Below the pieces are notes generated by a model that did not search any database, was not told where the DNA came from, and saw nothing but the letters and a program-made list of their open reading frames with translations. Positions 27,306 through 34,971 of a stretch of DNA of 64,000 nucleotides are shown here, piece after piece; the stretch's first letter is position 1; every line of letters begins with the position of its first letter. A program made the translations under genes and the position numbers. Location: positions 2,170,001 through 2,234,000 of the forward strand of contig NZ_CP029176.1 of the NCBI RefSeq assembly GCF_003352165.1, read 5' to 3'. Origin of the DNA: Acidibrevibacterium fodinaquatile (GTDB lineage Bacteria; Pseudomonadota; Alphaproteobacteria; Acetobacterales; Acetobacteraceae).

Positions 27306-28106
27306 ATGTCCTCTGACACCTCGCTGAGCAGCCGGCAAAACGGCATCGTTTCCTTCGCGCGCGCCGTCGGCAGGGTCGAGGTCGAGGCGCTTGCGGCGCG
27401 CTTCGAGGTCACGCCGCAAACCATCCGCCGTGATCTCAAAGATCTTTGCGACCGGCGCATCCTGACGCGCACGCATGGCGGGGCCGTCGTCTCGTCTTCA
27501 GTCGAGAACATCTCCTACGCGGCGCGGCGGCAGATCGCAGCGGCCTCCAAGCGCGCCATCGGCGAGGCCGCGGCCGAACTGATCCCCGATGATTCCTCGC
27601 TGTTCATCAATATCGGCACGACGACCGAGGAGGTCGCGCGCGCGCTCATGCAGCGCCAGCGGCTGCTCATCATCACCAACAACATCAATGTCGCGCTGAC
27701 GCTTTATCCCAACCCGTCGCTGAGCGTGATCATCGCCGGCGGGCCGGTGCGCCACGCCGATGGTGCGGTGGTCGGCAGCGCGACGGTGGATATGATCCGG
27801 CAATTCAAAGTCGACTGCGCCGTCATCGGCGCCTCGGCGATCGACGAGGACGGCTCGTTGTTGGATTTCGATCCGCTCGAAGTCCACGTCTCACGTGTCA
27901 TCATCGAAAATGCCCGCAAAGTTGTTCTCGTCTGCGATCAGACCAAGGTCGGCCGCACGGCGCCGGTGCGTATCGGGCATCTGTCGCAAATCAGCGTGTT
28001 TGTGACCGACCGGATGCGCTCGGCCAAACTGCGCGCGCTTTGCGCCGAGCGCGAGGTGCGCCTGATCGAGGCGCGGCCGGATGCGGAAGAGCCGGACCAA
28101 GCGTGA
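27306..28106 (+). CDS. DeoR-family (GlpR-like) transcriptional regulator
   Basis: A 266-residue regulator. The N-terminal winged helix reads VEVEALAARFEVTPQTIRRD, then LTRTHGGAV, the DeoR signature (residues 24-60). The C-terminal DeoRC sensor domain has INIGTTTEEVARAL, TNNINVALTL and VVGSATVDMIRQF, which bind sugar phosphates in this family. ATG at 27306 fits the usual family start better than 27279. Such proteins repress carbohydrate or glycerol-phosphate genes, but no obvious sugar operon lies next to it, so its target is unknown. Confidence 0.9.
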   Translation: MSSDTSLSSRQNGIVSFARAVGRVEVEALAARFEVTPQTIRRDLKDLCDRRILTRTHGGAVVSSSVENISYAARRQIAAASKRAIGEAAAELIPDDSSLFINIGTTTEEVARALMQRQRLLIITNNINVALTLYPNPSLSVIIAGGPVRHADGAVVGSATVDMIRQFKVDCAVIGASAIDEDGSLLDFDPLEVHVSRVIIENARKVVLVCDQTKVGRTAPVRIGHLSQISVFVTDRMRSAKLRALCAEREVRLIEARPDAEEPDQA

Positions 28107-28325
28107 GCGCCGCTGGCCATTGGTGTTGCAATCAATAGCACAGGAACGCCGCAAACCGGCCCGTTTGTTGGCGCGGCGCAGCTTGACCCGATCGCGGCCA
28201 GCCGGCGCGCGTGGAAGCTCGGTTTGATCTGAATCAATGTCCGATGCCGGGTGCTCGGCCAGCACCACGGGCGACGACGTCGGCGGGCGGATGGCGCCGT
28301 ACGCGTCGCGCCAAGGAGGTCGGAC

Positions 28326-29102
28326 ATGCCCTATCTCAACCTCGAATCTCTCGCCGCAGTCTCGGCGGAGACGTTTCAACAACAGCGTCCTTATCCCTGG
28401 ACCCGGATGCAAAACACACTCACCGACCAGGGGTGGGAGACCTTGCGCGCAAGTTTGCCCGACATGGCGCACTTTCAGCGCATGGTCGGCGTCAAGCGTG
28501 CCCATGGGCAAGCGCCGCATAACCGCGGCATCCTGCATTACGTCGAAGGGATGGCGGTCGCGCCGCCCTGGCGGGAGTTCATCGCCGAATTGCACGGCCC
28601 TGCCTATGATGCGTTCCTCCGCCGCATGCTCGGCTTCGGGCCGCGGCAGAAATACATCCTCACCATGGAATGGTATTACGCTTGGCAAGGCTGCTCGGTC
28701 TCGCCGCATTGTGATGCGCGCCGCAAAATCGCAACGCATATCTTCTTTTTTGCCAATGATCAGGATTGGCCACGAGACTGGGGCGGCGATATCCTGATTC
28801 TCGACGATGAAGGTCGCTATAAAGCCCATTCGGCGCCGGGTTTCGAGGATCTCAAGGTCGCGGCTTCGCTTGATCTTCGCAACAATGGCAGCCTCCTCTT
28901 CCAGCGCACCGAGCATTCCTGGCACGGCGTGCGCCCGCTGCAGGCGCCGCGCCCCGATATTTATCGCAAGCTCTTTATCGTCACCATCAACATCCCCTCG
29001 TTTCAGGTCTGGTGGCGGCGGGTGCGCGGCAAAGATCCGGACGGTTTCCCCTATAAGCTCGCGCCGCGGCACGGCGTCGCCGCCGGCGTGCCGGCCGATT
29101 AG
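28326..29102 (+). CDS. 2-oxoglutarate/Fe(II)-dependent oxygenase-like protein
   Basis: A 258-residue protein with a jelly-roll oxygenase pattern. The iron ligands appear as HCD (His128, Asp130) and a distal His in TEHSWHGVRPL (His197 or His200). Arg214 in YRKLFIVTINI is placed for 2-oxoglutarate. WGGDILILDD and NNGSLLFQR are strand segments typical of prolyl-4-hydroxylase-like and sugar-hydroxylating oxygenases. An excellent AAGGAGG site lies 7 bases before the ATG at 28326. The substrate is unknown. The stop overlaps the convergent MFS gene by four bases. Confidence 0.7.
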   Translation: MPYLNLESLAAVSAETFQQQRPYPWTRMQNTLTDQGWETLRASLPDMAHFQRMVGVKRAHGQAPHNRGILHYVEGMAVAPPWREFIAELHGPAYDAFLRRMLGFGPRQKYILTMEWYYAWQGCSVSPHCDARRKIATHIFFFANDQDWPRDWGGDILILDDEGRYKAHSAPGFEDLKVAASLDLRNNGSLLFQRTEHSWHGVRPLQAPRPDIYRKLFIVTINIPSFQVWWRRVRGKDPDGFPYKLAPRHGVAAGVPAD

Positions 29103-30382
29103 CCGGGCGCGGGGCGGAGCCGCGCCGTCGCCGGCGTGCCGCTCGGGACGAACAGCAGAATGATCGCGACCCCAGCCAGCCCGACCGCGCCAGTGAGAAA
29201 AAACGAGGCGCGGTAGCCACCAGCATATTCCACCGCAAAGCCGGTAATGGCGGGGGCGATCATGCCGGAAATATTGCTCAGGAAATGGACGAACCCACCG
29301 ACCGCGCCGACCCGTGAGGGTGGCACCAGCTCCTGCGTCATCGCCCAGCAGGCTTGCGGGGCCGCCATCAGAAACAGGATGGCGAGCGTGATGACGGCGA
29401 CCGCCATGCCCGGCGTGGTGACGAAACCAGTCGCCAGCACCGCGAGAGCGGCAACGCCAAGCCCACCCATCGCCACCGATTTCCGCGCCCAAAGCCCGTT
29501 CGCGCGCCGCCGGAGCAGCCAGTCCGAGATCACGCCACCCAGAACATAGCCGGCACTGCCGCCAAGCCACGGCACCGAGCTTGCGAGACTCATCGCCGCC
29601 AGGCTGAAATGCTGCACCGAGACGAGATAGGAGGGAAGCCAGGAGAGAAAGAAATAGATCACGTAATTGGCAGCAAACAAACCGCCGGCAACGGCGAGCA
29701 CGCTCGGGCGCGAGAGGACGGCTCCGAGCCGCGCGCTGCTCGCCACTTCGAGTGGCGTGTGGTGCGCGCGGCTGTCACGAATATGCGCAAGCTCTGCCGA
29801 GGAGACCCGCGGATGCGCCTGCGGCAGGTCGCGCATGATCGCGAGCCAGGCGATCAGCCAGAGGATACCGAACAGCGCAATGACGACGAAGCTCACCCGC
29901 CAGCCGAACGCGACCGCGATCAGCCCGACCACCGGCCCGGCAATCGCGGTGCCGAGTGGCTGGCCGGCGAAGGTGGCGCCAATCATGCTCGCCGCTTCCT
30001 CGCGCGGGAACCAGTTGCAGACGGTCTTGTTGGTGGTCGCGCACATCGGCCCCTCGCCGACGCCAAAGCCGAGCCGGGTGACGAAGAGCGAGAAAAACCC
30101 GACAGCGGTCGCCGTCAGGCCGCAAAACAACGACCATACCACCATCGCCCAGGCATAAACGCGGCGCGGGCCGAACCGGTCGGCGAGCTGGCCACCGATG
30201 AAGCAGAAAATCGCGTAGCCGAAGAAAAAGCTCGAAAAAATCTCACCGAGTTCGTGCGGCGACAGCGCCAGATCCCGCGCCACCCTCGGCGCGACGATGG
30301 CGAGCGCCGCGCGATCCATGTAATTGATCATGCCGGCGGCAAATAGCAGCCCGGCGATGACGAAACGAAAACGGTCACGCAT
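29099..30382 (-). CDS. Major facilitator superfamily transporter, ACS (anion:cation symporter) type
   Basis: A 427-residue membrane protein with about 12 transmembrane helices. The N-terminal INYMDRAALAIVAPRVARDL and FGYAIFCFIGGQLADRFGPR are the classic ACS-family first-loop motifs. GFGVGEGPMCATTNKTVCNW and the GWRVSFVVIALFGILWLIAW segment follow. Relatives carry hexuronates, galactonate, tartrate or phthalate with protons or sodium. The start at 30382 is the Met before the first helix; the frame further upstream is low-complexity hairpin sequence. The substrate is unknown. Confidence 0.87.
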   Translation of the reverse strand: MRDRFRFVIAGLLFAAGMINYMDRAALAIVAPRVARDLALSPHELGEIFSSFFFGYAIFCFIGGQLADRFGPRRVYAWAMVVWSLFCGLTATAVGFFSLFVTRLGFGVGEGPMCATTNKTVCNWFPREEAASMIGATFAGQPLGTAIAGPVVGLIAVAFGWRVSFVVIALFGILWLIAWLAIMRDLPQAHPRVSSAELAHIRDSRAHHTPLEVASSARLGAVLSRPSVLAVAGGLFAANYVIYFFLSWLPSYLVSVQHFSLAAMSLASSVPWLGGSAGYVLGGVISDWLLRRRANGLWARKSVAMGGLGVAALAVLATGFVTTPGMAVAVITLAILFLMAAPQACWAMTQELVPPSRVGAVGGFVHFLSNISGMIAPAITGFAVEYAGGYRASFFLTGAVGLAGVAIILLFVPSGTPATARLRPAPG

Positions 30383-30491
30383 GGTCGGTTTCCTCAGTTT
30401 TTTCTGCCGTGAGCAGAGCAAAAACCTGGGGGAAAACACAAGCGCAAACGAGTCTGGGCGGCCTATGATGAGGCAGGTCGGTGGATAAAGA

Positions 30492-30521
30492 GGTTCTTTT
30501 TTGAAAAAAAGAACCAAAAAA
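30492..30521. repeat. A/T-rich hairpin element, copy 2
   Basis: Eleven-base arms GGTTCTTTTTT and AAAAAAGAACC with a 2-base loop, followed by AAAAAA. It shares the hairpin-CAAAAA layout of the copies at 1396 and 30604. It lies between the ggt-like stop and the MFS start. Confidence 0.55.
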
Positions 30522-30603
30522 CTTCTGTCCGTTGGGCAGTGCCTGCGGCGCTGCCCGCGCCGCGGAAGTCGCCGCCCCGAGAAACAGGAAGAAAGTCTTT
30601 TTG

Positions 30604-30634
30604 CTTCTTTTTCTTCAGAAAAAGAAGATTTTTT
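30604..30634 (+). terminator. Hairpin with T tract, copy 3 of the A/T-rich hairpin family
   Basis: An 11-base stem (CTTCTTTTTCT with AGAAAAAGAAG, loop TC) is followed on the plus strand by six T residues. It sits 3 bases beyond the end of the gamma-glutamyltransferase gene. By shape it is a Rho-independent terminator on the plus strand, while the ggt-like gene runs on the minus strand, so its role there is less clear. Confidence 0.5.
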
Positions 30635-30637
30635 CGT

Positions 30638-32212
30638 CTACCTCTGCGCGAGCGCCGCCGACCAGGGTGACTGCACGTCACTGATCCCGGTGCGGGTGCC
30701 GTCTTGCTTCACCTCGATCAGGTTCGGACACGCGAAATTGATCGGCAGCACCGCGTGCTCGACGATCTCGACCGGCCCCGCCTCTGCGAGCGCCGCCAGC
30801 GCCGCGGCGGAAAGGCGGCGATCGGCATGCACCGTCTCCGCGTCCGAGACGTCGATTCGGGGGTGATGCGCGGCTTTCGCCGGTGTCATCGCGAAATCGG
30901 TGACGAAGGTCAGCATCTGCGTCACCGCCGCCATGATCCGCCGCCCGCCTGAGCCGCCAGCGGCGAGGATCGGCCGGTCGCCGTCGCGGATGATCACCGG
31001 GCACATATTGGTGAGCGGCCGCTTGCCCGGGGCGATGGAATTGGGCTGGCCAGGACGGGGGTCGAACCACATGACGCCGTTATTCATGAGAATCCCCGTC
31101 CCCGGCAGCACGACGCGCGAGCCCATCGAGGAAAGCAGGGTGCTGGTCATCGCCACCATCCCGCCGGCTTCGTCGCACACCGTGAGATGGGTGGTGCAGG
31201 TGCCGGCGTTCGCGGGCTCGGCCTCGCCGAGCCCGGCGAGACGCTCGGCATAGGCCCCGCGCAGCGCCGTCGCGAGCGCCGCGAACCAGGCGGCATCGGG
31301 GGCCGAGCCGCGTGGCGCCGCTTCCAGCCGGGCGAGGACACTGGCCAGCGTCGGCGCGGCGGTGAGGCCGCCGGCGAGCTGCCAGGTGCGGCCGTGATAG
31401 GTGGCCTCCATCGCCGGCAACACCCGCGCCGTCACCGCGGCAAGATCAGCGGCCGAAATCACCCCACCCATCGCCGCGACATCGGCGACGATCATGCGTG
31501 CGATCTCGCCGTGGTAAAAATCCTCAGCGCCGGCGCGTTGTAGCCGCTCGAGCGTCTCGGTAAGGCGGCCGAGCGGGAGAAACCCGGGAGTTCCCTGATA
31601 AGGCGCAACCGGCGGCAGCCCGTCTGGCAGATAGATGCGCGCACTTTCGGGGTAACGCCGCAAGATCGCGGCGGCATTGGCGATTTTCAGGGTCGTGAAC
31701 CAATCCGCCGGCAGGCCACGCCGGGCCAGCGCCAGCGCCGGCGCGATGATGTCTGCGAACGGAAGGCGGCCCCAGCGTTTTTGCATCAGGGCATAGCCGG
31801 CGACCGTCGCGGGCAGCGCGAAAGAAAGCGGGCCATGGATATTGGCATCACCCACCACCTCCGGCCAGGCGAAAAGATCCTGCTTCATCCGCCCGGTAAG
31901 GGGAAACTGGCCGGGATTGAGCGCCGATGGCGCGCGCGGGCCGAAATCCACCACCTCAGCGCGCGCCGCACCTGCGGGATGGACGAGCGCGAAGCCGATA
32001 CCGCCGAGGCCGGAGTTCCAAGGCTCGACCACGGCGAGCGCGAAACCGGTGGCGACAGCGGCATCGACGGCGTTGCCGCCGGCGTCCAGAACAGCGAGCC
32101 CGGCTTCCGCCGCCGCTTGCGCCTGCGCGACGACGATGCCGCGCCGGCCGCTGGCGTGCGGCTTGGTGACGTGCCAATTCTGGCTGACGAAGGGGGGCAA
32201 TGCGGCCATCAT
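30638..32212 (-). CDS. Gamma-glutamyltransferase family protein
   Basis: A 524-residue Ntn-hydrolase. DAGGNAVDAAVATGFALAVVEP near the N-terminus, SGLGGIGF and the autoprocessing site TTHLTVCDEAGG (catalytic Thr about 340) are diagnostic. LLSSMGSRVVLPGTGILMNN and LAAGGSGGRRI form the gamma-glutamyl pocket. Enzymes of this family hydrolyse or transfer gamma-glutamyl groups, including those of glutathione. No signal peptide is visible at MMAALPPFVSQNWH, so this paralogue may be cytoplasmic, unlike E. coli Ggt. GAGGAG lies just upstream of tandem ATGs (32212 and 32209). The gene is divergent from the TPR gene. Confidence 0.88.
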   Translation of the reverse strand: MMAALPPFVSQNWHVTKPHASGRRGIVVAQAQAAAEAGLAVLDAGGNAVDAAVATGFALAVVEPWNSGLGGIGFALVHPAGAARAEVVDFGPRAPSALNPGQFPLTGRMKQDLFAWPEVVGDANIHGPLSFALPATVAGYALMQKRWGRLPFADIIAPALALARRGLPADWFTTLKIANAAAILRRYPESARIYLPDGLPPVAPYQGTPGFLPLGRLTETLERLQRAGAEDFYHGEIARMIVADVAAMGGVISAADLAAVTARVLPAMEATYHGRTWQLAGGLTAAPTLASVLARLEAAPRGSAPDAAWFAALATALRGAYAERLAGLGEAEPANAGTCTTHLTVCDEAGGMVAMTSTLLSSMGSRVVLPGTGILMNNGVMWFDPRPGQPNSIAPGKRPLTNMCPVIIRDGDRPILAAGGSGGRRIMAAVTQMLTFVTDFAMTPAKAAHHPRIDVSDAETVHADRRLSAAALAALAEAGPVEIVEHAVLPINFACPNLIEVKQDGTRTGISDVQSPWSAALAQR

Positions 32213-32317
32213 CTGTCTCCTCGGCATTTTCCACCCCGAGTGTACGCTGTCGGCCCGGCGGGGCAATCCCGGTCTCGCATTAACCGAGCTTTCAGATCGC
32301 CCGGGCAGGGTATCGCG

Positions 32318-34069
32318 ATGGCGAAGGATTGGGCAGCAGCACTGGAGAACGCGCGGGCGCGCGAGCAGGCGGGACAGATCGCGGCGGCGGTGGCCGCTTA
32401 TCGGGATTTGCTTGCACGCTGGCCGGATTGCGCGCCGGGCTGGTTTCACCTCGGCGCCGTGCTTTACGCGCAAGACCGCCGGCGCGAGGCCATCGAAGCC
32501 TGGCGAGAGGCGATCCGCCAAGCCCCCGATCTTGCCGAGGCTTATGTCAATCTCAGTATAGCCACCCTTGGCGAGGGGGATGTGGCGGCGGCGGCGGCGG
32601 CGGCGGAAACGGCGCTCCGGTGCCGCCCGGGCTGGATGCCGGCGCAAGCCGCGCTGGCCAAGGCGCGGCGGCGGCAGGGCGAGGACCAGCTTGCCGCCGG
32701 CAATGCGCTTTACGCCGAGGGCCGGTTCGCGGCGGCGGCGGCGTGCTATCGCGCCGCCCTGGCGATGGCGCCAGCGATGGCGGAGGCGGAGGCCAATCTC
32801 TGCGCCGCGCTGCAAGCGACCGGGGATCTCGCGGGGGCAATCGCGGCTGGGGAAGCGGCGCTTCGCCTCGCCCCGGGCTTTGCCGAGGCCGCCGCCAATC
32901 TCGGCAACGCGAAGCTGACCATCGGCGATTTCGCCGGCGCCGAGCGCGCCTATCGCCAGGCATTGGCGCACCGCGCCGATTTCCCCGCCGCTTGGTCCAA
33001 TCTCGGCGCCGCCTTGCGCGATCAGGGCCGGCTCGATGAGGCCGAAGCGGCTTGCCGCGCCGCTCTCGCCCTCTCGCCGCACTCGGCCGCCGCGCATTAC
33101 AATCTGGCGCTCGTTCTGCTCACTGCCGGGCGCTACCGTGAGGGCTGGGCCGAGCATGAATGGCGCTGGCGGACGGGGACGATGGCGCCGCGCGATTTCC
33201 CGTGCCCGCCCTGGCGCGGCGAGGGGTTGGCGGGGCGGCGGATTTTGCTCCACGCCGAGCAGGGATTGGGCGATACGCTGCAATTCGTTCGCTACGTGCC
33301 GCTGATTGCGGCGATGGGGGCGGACGTGGTGCTCGAGGTGCAGGCCCCTCTCAAACGCTTGCTCGCCGAGGTTGCCGGGGTTGCGGCCATCCATGCCTGC
33401 GGCGAGGCGCTGCCAGCGTGCGATTATCATGCGCCGCTGATGAGCCTGCCGCACCGGCTTGGGACCGAATTGGCGACGGTTCCGGCGCAAATTCCTTATC
33501 TGCCGCGCCCCGCGCCTCTGTTTCCCGGGCTAGCCGACGCGCGAGAGGGTCTCCGCGTCGGGCTGGTCTGGGCCGGCGATCCGCGACCGGGAGAGCCGCG
33601 CGCCCATTTCGCCGATCGCCGCCGTTCGCTGCCGCTCGCCGCGTTTGCGCCCTTGGCCGAAATTCCGGGTATCCGTCTCGTCAGCCTCCAGAAAGGGGCA
33701 GCGGCCACCGAGACGCCGCCGCCTGGCCTCGAACTCGAGGCGGCGTTGGATTCGGTCCGGGATTTTGCCGATACCGCGGCGGTGATCATGGGGCTCGATC
33801 TGGTGATCAGCGTCGATACCTCGGTTGCGCATCTCGCGGGCGGGCTCGGCAAGCCGGTCTGGCTGCTGTCCCGCTTCGATGGCTGCTGGCGCTGGCTTGC
33901 CGGGCGCGACGACAGCCCTTGGTATCCGACGCTGCGGCTCTATCGCCAAACCGCGCCTGGTGCCTGGGCGGCGGTGATCACGCGGGTCACCGCCGATCTC
34001 GGCGCACTGGCGTGCGGGCAGGCATGCCCCGCGCAAACGGGCTTGGTTTCGGCCCCGGCGCTGGTGTAA
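32318..34069 (+). CDS. TPR-repeat protein with C-terminal GT9-like glycosyltransferase domain
   Basis: A 583-residue protein. Residues of about 1-285 are TPR units (AYVNLSIATLGEGD, AAANLGNAKLTIGDFAGAERAY, AWSNLGAALRDQGRLDEAE). A linker EHEWRWRTG leads to a Rossmann-like domain with ILLHAEQGLGDTLQFVRYVP, LRVGLVWAGDP and VISVDTSVAHLAGGLGKPVW. The last of these is the nucleotide-sugar region of heptosyltransferase-like (GT9) enzymes. Such proteins are common in alphaproteobacteria and usually act in flagellin or surface glycosylation (inference). The start at 32318 follows the divergent promoter region. It differs from the WcbI genes in domain make-up although it also uses TPRs. Confidence 0.82.
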   Translation: MAKDWAAALENARAREQAGQIAAAVAAYRDLLARWPDCAPGWFHLGAVLYAQDRRREAIEAWREAIRQAPDLAEAYVNLSIATLGEGDVAAAAAAAETALRCRPGWMPAQAALAKARRRQGEDQLAAGNALYAEGRFAAAAACYRAALAMAPAMAEAEANLCAALQATGDLAGAIAAGEAALRLAPGFAEAAANLGNAKLTIGDFAGAERAYRQALAHRADFPAAWSNLGAALRDQGRLDEAEAACRAALALSPHSAAAHYNLALVLLTAGRYREGWAEHEWRWRTGTMAPRDFPCPPWRGEGLAGRRILLHAEQGLGDTLQFVRYVPLIAAMGADVVLEVQAPLKRLLAEVAGVAAIHACGEALPACDYHAPLMSLPHRLGTELATVPAQIPYLPRPAPLFPGLADAREGLRVGLVWAGDPRPGEPRAHFADRRRSLPLAAFAPLAEIPGIRLVSLQKGAAATETPPPGLELEAALDSVRDFADTAAVIMGLDLVISVDTSVAHLAGGLGKPVWLLSRFDGCWRWLAGRDDSPWYPTLRLYRQTAPGAWAAVITRVTADLGALACGQACPAQTGLVSAPALV

Positions 34070-34302
34070 CGTCTTCCCCGGTAAATCGCCAGCAGAGGCA
34101 ATGTGCGAAGCGCATGGCCGGCTTCTTGTGACGGCGCTTGCAAAGCATTGTGCGACGCTCAATCTGAGGAGGATGGAAAAAATTCTTAACAATGCTGATC
34201 CGCATCAAGGCGCATCAGGCGTACCCTTTCTATAAGACTCGCTGAAATGAGGGTCGGGAGATCTTCATCACGGTATCCCAAAGCAAAAGGAGCTTATCGA
34301 CC

Positions 34303-34671
34303 ATGAAACATCTTCTTCTCGCTGGAACGGCTGCCGCTTTGCTCGCGGGGTTCGGTGTCGCCCATGCCGGAAGCTTGAACCCCGCTTGCGCCAATCTCGC
34401 GCAAGGCAAGCCGCCGACCGAGGCCGGCAACACCACGCTCGCGCAAGGCAAGCCGCCGACCGAGGCCGGCAACACCACGCTCGCGCAGGGCAAGCCGCCG
34501 ACCGAGGCAGGCAACACCACGCTCGCGCAGGGCAAGCCGCCGACCGAGGCAGGCAACACCACGCTCGCCGCCGGCAAGCCGCCGACCGAGGCCGGCAATA
34601 CCACGCTCGCGCAAGGCAAGCCGCCGACCGAGAGCGACAGCACCAACCTCGCCGCCGCCCATTGCGAATAA
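34303..34671 (+). CDS. Small exported protein of six 14-residue tandem repeats
   Basis: A 122-residue protein of no family that I recognise. Residues 1-23 form a clear signal peptide (MKHLLLAGTAAALLAGFGVAHA, cleaved after AHA). The mature part is six repeats of LAQGKPPTEAGNTT, with one diverged copy at the end (ESDSTN), framed by two cysteines (NPACAN and terminal AHCE). The mature chain is hydrophilic and probably disordered or a short solenoid, in the periplasm or outside the cell. The AAGGAG site lies 10 bases before the ATG. A terminator follows, and the upstream gap is 233 bases, so the gene is monocistronic. Confidence 0.8.
   Translation: MKHLLLAGTAAALLAGFGVAHAGSLNPACANLAQGKPPTEAGNTTLAQGKPPTEAGNTTLAQGKPPTEAGNTTLAQGKPPTEAGNTTLAAGKPPTEAGNTTLAQGKPPTESDSTNLAAAHCE
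34396..34647 (+). repeat. 42-bp tandem repeat, six copies, coding
   Basis: Units 1 and 2 are identical at the base level, and so are units 3 and 4. Unit 5 differs in the third codon and by a synonymous change, and unit 6 is degenerate. This pattern points to recent duplication of single units and a copy number likely to vary between strains. Confidence 0.9.
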
Positions 34672-34680
34672 CGCCCGATG

Positions 34681-34713
34681 GGCGCCCCCCTGAGGGCGCC
34701 CTCAGGGGGCGCC
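34681..34713. repeat. Near-perfect GC-rich palindrome after the repeat-protein gene
   Basis: GGCGCCCCCC-TGAG and CTCA-GGGGGCGCC arms around GGGCGCC form a very stable stem 10 bases after the stop codon. There is no T tract, so it may stabilise the mRNA 3' end and not terminate transcription. Confidence 0.6.
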
Positions 34714-34739
34714 AGCGGGGACGCGAAAAGGGACAACGG

Positions 34740-34774
34740 AGCCGTCTGCCGGAAAGGCAGGCGGCTTTGTTTTG
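34740..34774 (+). terminator. Rho-independent terminator
   Basis: The stem GCCGTCTGCC/GGCAGGCGGC with a GGAAA loop is followed by TTTGTTTTG on the plus strand. It lies 70 bases behind the small repeat-protein gene and would end its transcript. Confidence 0.75.
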
Positions 34775-34863
34775 TGGGCTATCGTCAATTTGAAAATAGT
34801 GATCTCTATCAAAGCGGGTCCGGCGCGACCGGCGCGCGACCAACGACTCTTGGTTGATACCGG

Positions 34864-34971
34864 CTAGAGCGCGATCGGTTTAAGTCGATCACGCTCTACA
34901 CCTATTTTGGTGAGCAAGTTGGCTGGTTTTGATTGAACAGAATGGTTCAATCAAAACCTACCTTGCTCTAG
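34864..34971 (+). repeat. 107-bp dispersed palindromic intergenic repeat, copy 2
   Basis: Matches the reverse complement of 1531-1637 over its full length. The first palindrome is AGAGCGCGATCGGTT with a partner ending in CACGCTCT, and the second is GGTTTTGATTGAAC with GTTCAATCAAAACC. The last four bases supply the stop codon of mfd (34968-34970), so the element was inserted at, or has trimmed, the end of that gene. Confidence 0.7.

Noticed and set aside
30463-30681. Small minus-strand frame with FLKKKKQKDF and FFFSKKNLF
   Set aside because: It is a translation of the A/T-rich hairpin repeats and not a protein gene.
34396-34647. Tandem repeats considered as a CRISPR array
   Set aside because: Units are contiguous 42-bp copies without spacers and lie in frame inside a gene with a signal peptide.
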